Assembly: GCA_013399115.1 (NCBI GenBank)
Contig: VXAA01000967.1
Span: 243,611 to 307,610, forward strand
From: Anseranas semipalmata
Lineage: Eukaryota > Chordata > Aves > Anseriformes > Anseranatidae
Reading direction: 5' to 3'
DNA: 64,000 nt
Each line of letters opens with the position of its first letter. The first letter of the stretch is position 1. Position numbers and translations under genes: made by a program. This document shows positions 11,601 through 23,223 of the stretch, piece after piece. The notes under the pieces were generated by a model. The model made no database searches, was not told the origin of the DNA, and saw only the letters and a list, made by a program, of their open reading frames with translations.

Positions 11601-12685
11601 GATGTTGATGTTGCCAGCTATGAGTGTGAAAAGAAAAAAAAAAAAAAATCTTCCAATACTGGCTGGTTTTCTTAAAGGCCGTCCTGCTGCCATGGTGGGA
11701 GCGTTTGAGAATCCTTGGCTTCAGAAATAGTGGAGAAGTGTTTCAAGCTCTCTATAGAAAGAGGGGTACCGCCAGTGAGAATTAAGCCTCACAAATCTGG
11801 GAGTTCCTCTGGTGTCCAAATGTGGCACAGACTTTCTGTGAAACGTTCAGCGGGTCACTCACGTTGTCTGCTCTTTACTGGTCCTTGTGTCTAGCTATCT
11901 GTAAAGCGGGATGGCTAAGCACAGAAGTGCCTTGCAGAGTTGTAGGGCAGCATGTGTTGAAATTATTACAGGGAGCCCCCAGGTGTTTCACCTTTGTCCT
12001 TGCAGTGACCGATGCTTTTCAGAGCTGCCGGCGCAGCTGTGTGGCTAACGAGAAGTCGTGTAAGTGCTGTGGTTCCAGTCTGCTAGGACATGAAGGCTGG
12101 AAGGACCTTCTCGTTTGTAAAAATGCGGTGGCCGTGTTTGGTCTGCCTGCAAATGAAGGAAGGGATTCATTTCCCTCGCTGCCTCGCAAGGTAAGAGTGA
12201 CAGCACAGTAAGCAACGAGCACTTCTGTTTGCGCGCGGGGACCGAGGAGGAGGAGTCCCGTGGGGGGCATGGGCTTGCCACAGGGAGCGGTTTGCAAATG
12301 CAGGGCCTGGATTGCTTCTGCACCTTGGCCTATCTCACCAGCATCAGGAGGCAGTCAAAACTTAGGGGGTAGTAAATGGCTTCGGCAAACAGGGAGCTGT
12401 GATGTGAAATGTGTCCTTATGGTTTTTTAATCATTCAGCTCTTTTCTCTTTAGGTAGAGATTTGACAAGCTGTTTTATTAAAATCTTATTTACGTTGATT
12501 TCTTTGGTCTAGTATTATAAAAAGCAGAACAACTTAGAAGAGGAAATACATTTTTTCTGTTTCTTAAATTAATAGTGCTTCTGCCTCTTCAGTTTTGTTT
12601 ACTTTGATTCAGCAAATAAGTCAAAAAAGGGCCTGCCTTGGAGCGTACGAGTTGTCCCATTCAGGTTCTTGCTTTTAACATCGGG
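8696..12685. other. Unique DNA, no gene recognised
   Basis: Contains an A14 run (8804-8817), a strong acceptor-like pyrimidine tract before 9498 and a modest GC rise at 10500-10640. No paired donor or known protein segment supports an exon. An A15 run lies at 11634-11648. Otherwise featureless AT-leaning DNA. Confidence 0.45.
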
Positions 12686-12845
12686 CGATTGCTCCGCTGC
12701 TTTGGCAGCTCACGGCTGGAAGCTCGGCAACCGCGGCTATCGAGGAGGGAGCTGCCGCAGGCTGCCCGAGCTCTGGGGTGCCTCAGACAGCACGGAGCAG
12801 GCGCCGCGAGGAGCTCCGCAGCCAGGGTAGCTGGTGCCTGGTGGT
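12686..12845. other. CpG-rich islet
   Basis: Short GC-rich block with CpGs clustered between about 12686 and 12835, flanked by AT-rich DNA. The plus frame through it is under 100 codons and carries no motif I recognise. Confidence 0.45.
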
Positions 12846-15475
12846 TCACCGTCAGCTCTGGTGAGAAACGCTTCTTGCTTTTCTGTATGTTCCGGGGAAT
12901 TTTGCACCAACGGTACAGAAGGTCATGCTGACCCCAGATGGCAAGAACAGGCGCAAGGACACGCAATATATCCCCGAGTCTGGTGGTGGTAACTTTCTCC
13001 TGTTACTTTCCTAAGCTGTTGTTTGCCAGCTCTTTGAGGGTGAGCTTTTCCTTTGATGTTTTACTGTCTTTCAAACCACTGGTCTTACTTTTGCCACTGG
13101 TAATTTTTGAAGGGCTTTGGAGGGAGGGGGGAAGGGACAAATAAGAGATGTAGTAATTATGGATGTATTTGGTTAGATTATAAACTCTCAAAGCTTATTA
13201 AAAATGAAAAACCATGGCAACCTCAATAATACATCCCACACATATTATACCTAACTAACAATGTGTAAAGTACATTTAGAAAAGAGGAATTAAGCAGAAA
13301 GAAAAGGGGAGAGAAAGCATTCCTCTTCTATATTGCTATTTTTAATTCTTAGATCATAAGTATCGACATACTTGTGCTGGCAACACCTCTAACTTACACA
13401 TTTAAGAAAATAAGCAACTGATTACAGGCTAAATGTGGGAGCTCTTCTCAGTATTGTTCTTTATTCTCCTGAGATTTCCAATAGGACTTTTAGTAAAGGA
13501 TAGATTTTAGCCAAGGAATGAAAATGTGAACGCTGCAGTTCCCTGAAGCTGCTTCCCGTGAGGGACATTTGGGCAGTCCTGCCTCTCCTTGACTCTTTGG
13601 ATCGCAAGAAAATGTGCAGAAATTTATTTCCCTTTCTGTGCTAACATATGCCCCATATGTGGTATAAATATAATGTCAGTATCTGTCATCTAATTCTTGA
13701 TCCTTGGAAGGAACCTGGTGGAGTTGCTGGATCCATTTGGACGTGACTGGGTCAAGAATGAGAAGCTGTTTGCTTGCAGTTTGTTACTGAGCTTCTAGCT
13801 CTCAAAAGCAGGGTGTCTGAGGACAGGCACCCTCTGCTTTAAAGCCAGCTTCCCTCCCACCCCATCCCTGGAATTCTGCAAAGATCCAGCAGGTGGGATT
13901 TCAGGAGAACAGCTCTGGGTGCCCTTTCGAGTAGGGAATGAACCAACCATAGAGCAGTGGTCGGCTGGCAAAAACAACCCTTAGTGATTTCCAGAGGGGT
14001 ATATGTTTTCTAGTGATAGTCATTTGTAGATCCTGAGTTTCCTTGAGCTGTAAATATTCACCTGATTTTTCGGGCAGAGCTTGTGTTACTGCGTCCTTGT
14101 CCTCCAGGGTTAGGAGCAAGGCCTGCGATAGCTCATAGCCCCTGTGAGTCGGGCGCAGCGCGCCTTCCCCAGCAGGCTGCACTGACAGCCTCGTCGCATG
14201 CATCGGCGGAAGAGAAGCTTCTCCGCCCATCGCCACGTGTTCTCCATACCTGGATTGGAGGTGGGAAATAGCATTTAAGTGGCTGTTTCTGTTTCTGCTC
14301 TGTGTGAAATAGGCCCATCCGGATCTAGAAGCCTTACAGTTTTCTGCCCACAGCCTGCCCCGTCCGTTTCATCTCCCCCCGAATTCTGGCACCGTGAGGA
14401 GGAAGGGGAAGAGAGGCTGTGGTGGGCGAGAGGCAGGCGATAGGCTTTAACAAGAGAGGAAGCAGTTTCATTTTAAACCTCATCCCTGGTAGGGTTCCTT
14501 CATCTGATGTATTCCAGATAAAGCAACTGCTGCATAGTGTGAATTCCATAGTGTCTGCCAAATGTAAATAAACTGTATTTCAAGACAACGGCACTAGATT
14601 TGATACTGAATTTTCTTATTTGTGGAAGGAGTGATCTGGTTGGGAACCCACAAACCATCAAGCTTCCTTCATGCATGTACCAACTGTTAAGTTAATACCA
14701 GATTTTCTTCAATTGCATGGAAGATATTTCTGGTGAGAAATAAGAGAAGAGCATAGCTTTCTGTGTTTAGGTAGTCTTTGTGTAACAGCTGCAGCATATT
14801 TTTCTATTTTTCTTTTTCCATTTTAGCTTTTGTTACCTCTTCAGCAATCTCAGTCTCTTGGATTTTGCATGAAGACAAAGGAAAGCACTGGGGGTATTTT
14901 TTTTTTTTTTTTTTGAAGGAAATTTACTGAGGTAAACTAAAAAATGTGCCCTTTTGGCTCTGAGCACTCAGTGCCGAACCAAAAAATAGTTTGCTAAACC
15001 AGGGCTCACTGAAACTTTTGTTGTTTTTTGCTTCCCGTGCTGTGCTGTGACTGGTGAGTGCTGCTTCGCCGGGCATCGCTGCAGTGCTGGCAGCAGGGTG
15101 GGCGCAGCAGCAGCTGCAGGAGGCAGAGCTGGCGCTGGTTGGGCATGTTTGGGGGTGAGACAGTAGGGAAACGCGCAGACTGGTACTTGGGTGTGGAATG
15201 CATCTCTGCTTTGATAATTAGAGCTGTTTGCTGTTGTCGGGTACCTTAACAAGCAACGATGATGGACATGGGATAAAAAAACCCTTTTCTGGTCATTTCT
15301 GATGTAAAGGGCATCTTACATTATGAAAACTCACTCTACGAGAATTTTCCTAACCTGAGCAAGAGCGGTACATTGTATTTTAATTATGTTTTTTTAAAGG
15401 AAGAACAGTATTTGTTTTTAGACATAAGATTTAGTTATCGCACCTGAATTCCCGGCTGAAATGTCTCGTTTGTGG
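12846..15475. other. Unique DNA, no gene recognised
   Basis: AT-rich at 13140-13340 and 14560-14900, with a weak GC rise at 14130-14230 and another at 15060-15180. A T18 run is at 14897-14914. No exon, RNA gene or repeat family is recognised. Confidence 0.45.
14897..14914 (+). repeat. T18 homopolymer run
   Basis: Eighteen T in a row; equivalent to poly(A) on the minus strand, but no retrocopy is recognisable on that side. Confidence 0.9.
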
Positions 15476-15610
15476 TAGCGGAGAGGTGGGAGCAGGGGGA
15501 GCTGCTCCGTGCGGCTGGGAGCGGCACCGGGTGCTGCCAGAGGCCGGGCCGTGAGGCCGGGCTGCTGGCCTCCCCGGTGCTGCGGGCTTGGCGTCCGCTC
15601 TCAGGGCTTG
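15476..15610. other. CpG-rich islet
   Basis: Compact GC-rich block with repeated GGCCGGGC-type text and many CpGs, flanked directly by AT-rich DNA. No coding evidence. Confidence 0.5.
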
Positions 15611-16175
15611 GATGGATGCAGACTTGGACAGCATAAAATTTTAGAAAGTATAGCAAATTCCTCAGCAAAAAAGGTGTTTGGTGCAGGCTGGTTTTGGCAT
15701 TTACGGGAGTTTTTTGTTGCTTGGCCTCTTTCCTGTCTTCTCCCTTAGCACATCAGTGGAGCTCTCTCCTCAGATGGCACCGCATCGCGTTCCTCCCCCA
15801 TTCTGCTCCCACTCCAAGATGTACAAGTGGATTTAGTGACAGCAAGGAAGTCTTGGAAGCATAATCTATTTCTGTTTTGACTCAAGAAATAGTGCACATG
15901 TAAAGGAGGAATGAGTATTGTAATGTATGTTAAAGCCAAGTAGCAGTGTGCCCAGCAGCTAATCACAATTCTGATGGCACATGTATGTGCTGTGTGCTGG
16001 GCTGTGCTTTCATCTCCTTCCTACTTGCTATAAAGAACAGCTAAGGACAGGGCAGCACGTCCGATCAAAATACCTCACCCAGCAGAGTGCCCCAGTGGAG
16101 ACACTACAGACATCAAGACTGGGACTGGGCTAGACGTACTATCAAGTGGAACCCGGGTCACATGAAGTGCCGTGT
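15611..16175. other. Unique DNA, no gene recognised
   Basis: AT-leaning sequence between two GC islets; nothing recognised. Confidence 0.4.
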
Positions 16176-16680
16176 GTAAGGTGGGGCATTTCCCGTCTGA
16201 GCTGTAGCGAGGTCTCTGCAGGCTCGGGCAGACCTTGCGGCAGAGCAACAGGAGGCTGCCGGGCGGCCAGAGGCCCCTCCAGCTGCACGGCCACGTCCTT
16301 GCTGTGGAAAATGCGGTACTTTGAGAAGTTCCCTATCAGCTCCTGCAAACCCAAATGAAATCATCGGCACGGCTGTCCTGTGGGATCAAACACGTGACCA
16401 GCCCTGGAACTGTGGTGGTGATGCAGGGCTAAGGAGGGTGAGGATGTGGGAGCCAGCAGGGCCGGGAGCGCCCAGCCGTGCCGCGGGGCCCAGGCTGCAC
16501 GGCGTGCTCCACTCCGCGGGGTGGTAGCCGCAGCTGGCCCACAGGTGCTGGTTTCCTTCTTGTCCCCGGCCATCCCTGGTGCCCGGCCAGGACGGGCCGG
16601 CTGAGGCGTAGGAGTGCCCGACAGCAGTGCCCCGACAGGTCTCCTGCGAGGCGTCGGGGAGCCTTCTGTCGACTCACACT
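16176..16680. other. Long CpG-rich islet
   Basis: About 500 bp of GC-rich sequence, densest at 16440-16660. Open frames exist on both strands (up to 112 codons) without recognisable domains. With the islets at 15.5 and 18.5 kb it forms a local cluster. It could be an orphan CpG island; no TATA box or initiator context stands out. Confidence 0.55.
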
Positions 16681-18485
16681 GGGGGAATGGGAATTCCCTG
16701 CCACACAGCTGGGGTTTTACAGCTTCCAGGCAGTCTGTGCGGATAAGCGTTTGTTTTCCTGGATAAGTACAGGAATGTTCGTATATAGAGAGAGCAAGAG
16801 CAGAGGCTGTGTTTGACTAGTAACGGTTAGATGGCTCCCAGAATTCCATGGTAAGAAAGGAGAGAGCTCCTGGTGACGGGAAGAATCCCACAGGCATCGG
16901 CGTATTAGACAGAACCGTGTGGGAGTACCGAGCTTGTCGTTCGTACAGTACATGCCGTACAATACCGAAATAGCACATTTATCACCCTGGAGACTGCCTG
17001 GGGACACTGATGGTTTCTGGGCTTTCTTTGCAGTAAAAAATAAAATATTTTTTGCAGCTTTTTTTTTTATGTTGAGGTGGTATAGCTATCTTGGGCAAAA
17101 GGAACCTTCAGCTTTAGCCTAGCTAAGTGCCCTGAAAGGGCATTAAATGGTTTAGAGAGAGCTTGTGAGTAACTGGTTTGCCACATGCTATGCATAGAGA
17201 GTTAGGAATCCCAAGGACAAGGTTAATTAATTTTATTTATCTAATGTACCTTCTGCATGCTGTGATCATGGCAACAGTTAGTACTGGATGAAATTTAGGG
17301 GTACTTCGAAGAGGCTGTTTAGCTACAGGCAGCTAAATGTTAATGACCTTTTTCTCTTTGCCTCCCGTTTCAGTCCTTTCCCGTACCAGGGTCTGAATGG
17401 CGAGGCGCTGCGTGAGGCACTGCGAAGGGGTGTAATGGATGCAGACCAAAGAGATTTTCTCTCTGCATGAATTCATAAAATCTCACGATTCTGACTTTCT
17501 TAATGGCTTCTTTTTAGCAAAAGTCACTATCGCACTGTGCATTTTCAAGGAAGGATGAATTCTGCTTGTTCTACTGCCAGCAGTTAATACAACTTTTTAT
17601 GAAGTGGCATGTTCGGCTTTTTTTCTGATTGATACTTCAGTTATAAAGGTGGGCTGTAACTGCATAACAGTGAGCAAAAAGGGATCGGGTGTTGGGGATA
17701 ATAATGCTCGAGGATAAGGGAGCTGCCATTCAGGTGCATCTGTTGGTCCGTTTTCACCAGGATGTGGGCTGCTTTGAAGCTTAAAGTAGCCAAGAGAAGA
17801 AAAACCAAGTTGGCTGATAACAGATAACCCGGTTGATGCAGAAGTCGTGTATCTGAAAGTTAGAGCTGGGTTGCTCGGAAATACGATGGTGACTCTGTTC
17901 CAAACTTTCTGCTTGTACAGGCCATTGTAAGTTTGGTTAGTTTGTTTAACTATGTAACCCACCTTGCTTTTTAAAAATTCGTCAGCTCAGTGGCATCATA
18001 AAGTGAAAAATACTACAGGCTGCTCGTACCTCGTGTGGGGAACTTTGCATGCATCATCTTTGTGACCTTCTGATGTTGTCTGGTACCTGCTTGCTTCCCT
18101 GCTTCAAAAGCTACCAATGGCTTTTTTATCAGCAGTCTTTCCTGTGGCCTTAACTATACGCTGTATTGTGAACTGCGATTTAACCGAAGCAGTCATTCCA
18201 CCTAGTATTTCAGCTGCTGAGCTGTTGATTTATCTCCTGGCATCGTAGTATTCCCTGTCTCGCTTTCCATGCTATTCCTCAGGGCACTTTGCTTGCTTTT
18301 ACGATGGCATCTCTGACTTTGCAGCCACACCACGCCGCTCCCCTAGGAGTTAGCTCGCGCAGCGTCCTGCCTGCACGCCTGCTGTTGAAGCCCAGAGGTG
18401 GGCTTGGAAGATGTGCATCAGAATTCCTGAGGTGCCTTGGACAGCACGTGGCTCAAGTATGTAAACCTAGAATTGGACAATTTTA
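16681..18485. other. Unique DNA, no gene recognised
   Basis: Contains a good-looking splice acceptor at 17372-17373: a long pyrimidine tract ending in CAG, followed by 32 open codons and a stop. No donor or known protein supports an exon. The rest is AT-leaning. Confidence 0.4.
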
Positions 18486-18700
18486 GTTATCCATCCTGCG
18501 AATGAACGGGCTGCCCTTCAGTTCCGACGCAGGCAGGCGGGATGGGAGCGGCGGCAGGGCCGCGCTCAGCTCCTGGCAGGTGCCGCCTGCTCACGGCATG
18601 GTGAGCAGCGGGTGGTGGTACCCGGGTGTGACGCTGCGCGGGCAGGGACAGGACCCCTGTCTTGGTAGCGGCCGGCGTGCGAGGCAGCAGCAACACACCG
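18486..18700. other. CpG-rich islet
   Basis: GC-rich block with CpGs throughout, bounded by AT-rich DNA on both sides. A plus frame of about 100 codons crosses it without known motifs. Confidence 0.5.
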
Positions 18701-19030
18701 TAGTGTCTTGGTTCTCTGCTTACTACGCTTTATGTGCCTGGCCTAATAAAGTGGTTACCGGCCCTTTCTCATTTTCCAACGTGCAATTAAGATATAAAAA
18801 ATGGTAGCATGTTTTAGTCTTTTAAGGCTTTTTGTTCGCTAAATATGCTGCAGTAGATCAGTATGCTGTAGCGGTTAGAATAAATAATTAAGCAGTATAG
18901 TTGTCAAAAATAGTTAATGTTATATTTTGATGTGTTATTCTTACTGCTTTAAATTCTGCTTATTCATTTGATGATTAATTCATGAATTTCAGCCATTCCT
19001 AATTATGTCATGAGTGTGGACTGTTGCTGT
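18701..19030. other. AT-rich unique DNA
   Basis: Very AT-rich from about 18780 on, with no gene. It leads into the A25 run. Confidence 0.5.
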
Positions 19031-19055
19031 AAAAAAAAAAAAAAAAAAAAAAAAA
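19031..19055 (+). repeat. A25 homopolymer run, unresolved base nearby
   Basis: The longest single-base run in the window, 25 A. The only ambiguous base in the window (n) lies 25 bp further on at 19080, after a G6 and T3 run. Both point to poor read accuracy here. No retrocopy is recognisable upstream. Confidence 0.92.
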
Positions 19056-19210
19056 TCTTAAAATTAAAATGGGGGGTTTNATCTGTACATTGAAATGTGA
19101 GGTTTTTCTTTCCTTTCCAGTAGAAGAGGTGAGACTGCTTGTTGTTCACGCAGCACTTGGTTGAGGGGCAGTCTAAATATTGCATAAGGCTAGCTATGGT
19201 TACATGCTAT

Positions 19211-19219
19211 GTTTGTGTG

Positions 19220-19252
<33 letters not shown>

Positions 19253-19333
19253 ATGTGTGTGTATATATATATGTATGTATATACACTATGTATATATACA
19301 CACATCAGATATACCATATATATATATATATAT
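19211..19333. repeat. Compound (TG)n/(TA)n microsatellite
   Basis: Alternating pyrimidine-purine DNA: short (TA), then about 11 TG units, TATG interruptions, a second (TA) block, a self-complementary stretch around TATATACACTATG, and a final (TA)10-type block ending at 19333. The TG part can adopt Z-DNA and the TA parts can extrude cruciforms. The Tyr/Val/Cys-rich frames read across it are artefacts of the repeat. Confidence 0.95.
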
Positions 19334-19845
19334 CTCCATATAGTGTATGTCAGTATCACATGCTTAGAAGGCATCAGAAATCAGAGTAATCTAAGCTTCA
19401 GGTGTAGGTGACTTTCATGGAGGTGTGTTAAAACTGCTGTAATCTCGAAATGAGCCGGATTCTTCCTCTGCGAAGAAGGTGCACAGGGCGTTAGAGGTAA
19501 CTGGTGTTCTACCTGCGAGTGAGGACAGCAGGTGTTCTTGTTCACATGGTCACTTTCCAAGGATGGGATACCTCCATGTTTAGGGATTTCTGTGCTGGAG
19601 TGGTTGTACATTACAAGTGGCCAGGTAACTTACCCAGCGAGCAGTCATGAATGCTTTTCTTGGTGTCCATACTTCTTAACCATTCTTGGTGTAAATGTTT
19701 TCTGCTTTAATACAGTCTAATCTCTGAGCTCTTCCATTAGCACTGATGGTGTAGTTTAATTTATTTATTGTTTGCATGTTTTTATTTTCATGCTTTTTGT
19801 ATTTAGCTTTTACTGCATCTGAGATGCCGTCACGCGCTTTCTCCA
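19334..19845. other. Unique DNA, no gene recognised
   Basis: AT-leaning sequence after the microsatellite; nothing recognised. Confidence 0.4.
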
Positions 19846-20130
19846 TAAAGCGTGCTGGCAAACGTGTTGGCTGCGAGGAAGATGGTGGCTCCTTGGTTGT
19901 TTGGGTGCATTGGCCAGCCTCTCTCTTGGGAGGCGATGGTGGATGCGCAGAGGAGCTGGTTACGCCCCGGAGCACCCGTGCTGCCACCTGGCTGGGAGCT
20001 CCTGGCGCGCCGGTGCTGGCAGCGGACGGGACGCACGGCGTGCCTCTGAGCCCCTCCGAGCGGTGCCGTGCTGTGCCTGGCTGTCCCTCCCGAGCCTCCC
20101 CTCTTTGGCTTTACGGAGCTTATCGTGAAG
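19846..20130. other. CpG-rich islet
   Basis: GC-rich block, densest at 19960-20110, with a sharp change to AT-rich DNA at about 20150. Overlapping frames on both strands reflect composition only. Confidence 0.5.
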
Positions 20131-20189
20131 GGCGGGGAGCTGGGTTGGAACCTTTCTGCGAGTATTGTTCGTGTCAGATGAACCTATAC

Positions 20190-20660
20190 TGACATCGAAG
20201 ATGAACCGAATTATTTATTTAAAGAAATAATAGCTTATTTATGGTTGGGAGGGGCTTTTATAACTCCTGCTGTTGACACTTTGGATGGGACTTCTGTGGC
20301 CTTGTAACTAGCTTATGCAAATCACTGGGCTTTACTGAGAGTTGCACATATGCAATCATGTCTAAGCTGAGATGGAGTTCCTTTGAATTGTTGCAGATCT
20401 AATCTATCATTATTTGAGTTGACAAATTAAATGTATTGTTTTGAATGAATCCTGTTTGGCTGTGTTAATTGAGCACAACTGAATCTATTTACATAAGTAA
20501 TTTTAGAATGATGTTATTTTTTGATAAGTAAAAATTTGCCTGCCTTCTGTATTACCTCAGTGCTTGCTTTCATCAGAGTATGAGAAATAATTGTTTTCCA
20601 ACCAAATACATTTGCTTAGCATATGAGATGTGAGTGTTATTACTGACTTACCGTATATAG
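20190..20660. promoter_or_regulatory. Candidate conserved non-coding element with octamer
   Basis: AT-rich, low-repeat sequence with the texture of vertebrate enhancers. It has a perfect POU octamer ATGCAAAT at 20315-20322, a nearby half-similar ATGCAAT at about 20351, and several TTAAT/TAATT homeodomain-type cores (for example around 20468 and 20500). No open frame of note crosses it. The call is inference from motif content; conservation has not been checked. Confidence 0.25.
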
Positions 20661-20749
20661 GAAGTGTATGGATTTAATTTTTTGTTTTTTTGTATGTGGA
20701 ACACTGATCTTCGTGTTCCATGAAAATAGTTGGAGACGTGAAATCCTGG

Positions 20750-21060
20750 ATGGCCCGTGCCGTGCGGTTGTCGCAGCGCAGCAGAGGCGGGAGGCAGGAG
20801 GGCAGCTCCGGCCGTGTCCCACCCTGCATGGGCAGCTCGGCAGATGAGGCTGCGGGGCTCCCCGTTCCCCCCGCGTCCGGTGTTCTCCAGGCGGAGAGCC
20901 TGCTGACATCTCCGCAGCGTCCCGCATTCTTTGGCTTTGTTCACATCCCCTCTGCTTCCCCTGCTGTGGGCCGAGTCCAGCTCCGCACACGGGGAAGCTT
21001 GGTGTTGTACGAAGCTGGCTGCTGGAGGAGCAGACCCAGGGGTTCAGGGTGTGCCCCACA
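20750..21060. other. CpG-rich islet
   Basis: GC-rich block with CpGs concentrated at 20755-20925 and around 20970-21045. A plus frame of 147 codons (20720-21163) runs through without known domains. Confidence 0.5.
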
Positions 21061-21715
21061 GAAAGTCCTCACCAGGAAAGCTGCTGCTGTGGCTGGAAGA
21101 GGCACAGCCAGCAGAAGATGTCACTATAGGCAGGGGTGGCTGCGTCCAGCCTGCAGAAGATAGCGGAAGTACAGAATATTAGATAGCTGTCTTCTCTCTT
21201 CCTCCTTCTGAGGGCTGGGCTCAGGTGAGAACAAGTAGTACAAGAGTCCTGGAAGCCAGAGCAGGCCAGCAGGGTGCCAGGGCCGTAACTCCACTCACGG
21301 GGGCACCCACGGCTCTGGAAGAGGCCTCTGGTTTTTGGCAGGGATGCATTGCTCGCGTGCCTCTTCTTTTGAAGGGACATAATTTCCTGTTAAACACCGT
21401 AAAGTCACATTGTCTGATCTAAAAGTGCTAACAAAAGTAGCTCCTTGAACAAAGTAACACGTCGCCTTGCCACGCTCCCCTCTGGGTAGGCAGCTTTCTC
21501 TAAACACTTTATTCTTCGACTCTGGCTGACGGGCCAAAATGGCAAGTGGCCCGAGTGGCACAGGGCAGAGCAGGTTTGGGGAGAGGGGCCACTTTCATCA
21601 GCTCTGTCAGTCCTCTGTAAGGAAAAAGGCTTTCTGTCTGTAATGAGCAGCAGGCATCCAAGGAACTGGTGGTGTTTAGGATCCTGAGAAAAGCAGTGAA
21701 GATGACGTGCTCCGC
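21061..21715. other. Unique DNA, no gene recognised
   Basis: Mixed composition, no repeat family or exon recognised. Confidence 0.4.
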
Positions 21716-21850
21716 AGGTCCTGCAGCAAGACGGCGTCCTTCGGAGAGGCGAGGTCTGTGCCTGCGCGGCCGCTGGGTGGGCACTGGGGCGCCGTGGGGC
21801 GGCGTTCCCTTGGCTCGGTTCCCCCTCTCCTGGGCAGACCGAGCTTTAAG
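21716..21850. other. CpG-rich islet with a NotI site
   Basis: Compact GC-rich block with a NotI site at 21766-21773 and CpGs throughout. No coding evidence. Confidence 0.5.
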
Positions 21851-22224
21851 GGTAAGTTAGAATGCAGATAAGCTGCTAAATCCCTGAGAGGAGACATTTA
21901 GGTACTATTTCTATTTAAATTGTCTCTCTCTTGGGAGAATAAGGAAGAAGAGTTGAGCCTTTTTTGGCCCAGAAACCTGTCTGATGGGGAACCCCAATGC
22001 AATGCTATTTGTTCTGCTACCCGCTGAGAAGACAAATCCAGCAGCTGCGAGCAGCCCCACAGCTCGGTCTGTCACTGTCCTCTGCCTGTGCTGCTCTGTG
22101 ACCACCTGGGAACGTGTTCCTAACTTTCTCCCCGAGGCAAGATCCTCTTCCTCCCTCCCCTGTCTTTCTCCTTAGGTTTCAGCATTGTTTTGCGTCTCTA
22201 AAATCATCCCCTTAGGCCTAGAGG
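21851..22224. other. Unique DNA, no gene recognised
   Basis: Mixed composition between a GC islet and an AT-rich block; nothing recognised. Confidence 0.4.
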
Positions 22225-22520
22225 CAAAGTGTTTAAGGCATGCTTTTTATTTCTTGTAGATATATGGAACTTTTCTGACACAGGCTTATTAATATGACAC
22301 ATAATTATGACTGGATGTCTTCATTATATAATTGCATGATATATAATGAGTAGCAAAAGCTTATTTCCTCTGCTCTTTGAATACTGAACTTCTGAGATTA
22401 ATTAAGCTGATACTGAAAATGCTTTTAATTATATATGCTGCATAAACATCACTATTAAGATCAGATGAGAATATTATTGCCTGAACAGTTTCTTAATTTT
22501 TTTGAAATACTCACTGTGTG
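22225..22520. promoter_or_regulatory. Candidate AT-rich conserved non-coding element
   Basis: About 300 bp at very high AT content, but not simple repeat. It has dense homeodomain-type cores: TTATTAATATG near 22287, ATAATTATG near 22302, GATTAATTAAGC near 22397 and TTTTAATTATATATGC near 22423. The mix resembles homeobox-bound enhancers or conserved non-coding elements. Conservation cannot be judged from one sequence. A T13 run lies just after, at 22554-22566. Confidence 0.25.
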
Positions 22521-22794
22521 TTTTATATTACTGTCTAAAGAAATGTGTTCTTGTTTTTTTTTTTTTCCTGGGAAAATCTCCCCAGACAGTGGATGAAATA
22601 ATAAGGTAGTACCTGAATATTTGCTAAAACATAGATCAAGCCATGTAAAATTAAGGACACTTTATTTCAGTAAATAAATGCTTCCACATGTCTAATTACT
22701 AATCTGATGTCCCTCCGTAGGCAGGAAACTGATGAAGTATATTTCCACCCTTCCTTCTGCAGCTGGTCACCCTAAAATCCCCTCCCTAGCAGTG
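22521..22794. other. AT-rich unique DNA
   Basis: AT-rich with a T13 run at 22554-22566; nothing else recognised. Confidence 0.4.
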
Positions 22795-22930
22795 GCAGCA
22801 GCGGTCGGCCACCACCAGTTCCACGGCTCTCGCTGTGCCCCAGCACGCGGCTCCCACCGGCCTCGGGCAGGGGCAGCGCCTGGTGTGGGCCGGCTTGTGG
22901 CCGCACTCGTCACCTGCATCGCCCGACTCC
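22795..22930. other. CpG-rich islet
   Basis: Short GC-rich block with about 15 CpGs between AT-rich flanks. The plus frame of 99 codons (22732-23031) crossing it shows no known motif. Confidence 0.45.
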
Positions 22931-23223
22931 GCTTACAGAAGCGATTACTGAGACTGGCTGAGCAATGTACGTACAAATGTGCATACTTTATCCGTAATTG
23001 GAGGCAGTGCATATGCTTGCTTCACTGGTGAAAACCCTTCGTGAAGAGAATTATAGCTGGCTTTCGGTGACTGAGTCTGCTTGAGCAATTTCAGGTCACT
23101 GAGGAAGACAAACGTCTGCTGAAATCACTCAGATGGAAGAAGGAATCTGGATTTGAATAACGCTGAATTAAGTGATGGGCTAATGTAATGGAATAGAGAT
23201 CTTCCCAGGTTTGACTTTTAAAG
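22931..23223. other. Unique DNA, no gene recognised
   Basis: AT-leaning sequence up to the CR1 3' end; nothing recognised. Confidence 0.4.

Noticed and set aside
17373..17470. Strong splice acceptor followed by 32 open codons
   Set aside because: No donor, no poly(A) signal at a sensible distance and no known protein segment; isolated acceptor-like tracts are common.
19139..19411. Tyr/Val/Cys-rich open frames
   Set aside because: Direct translation of the TG/TA microsatellite.
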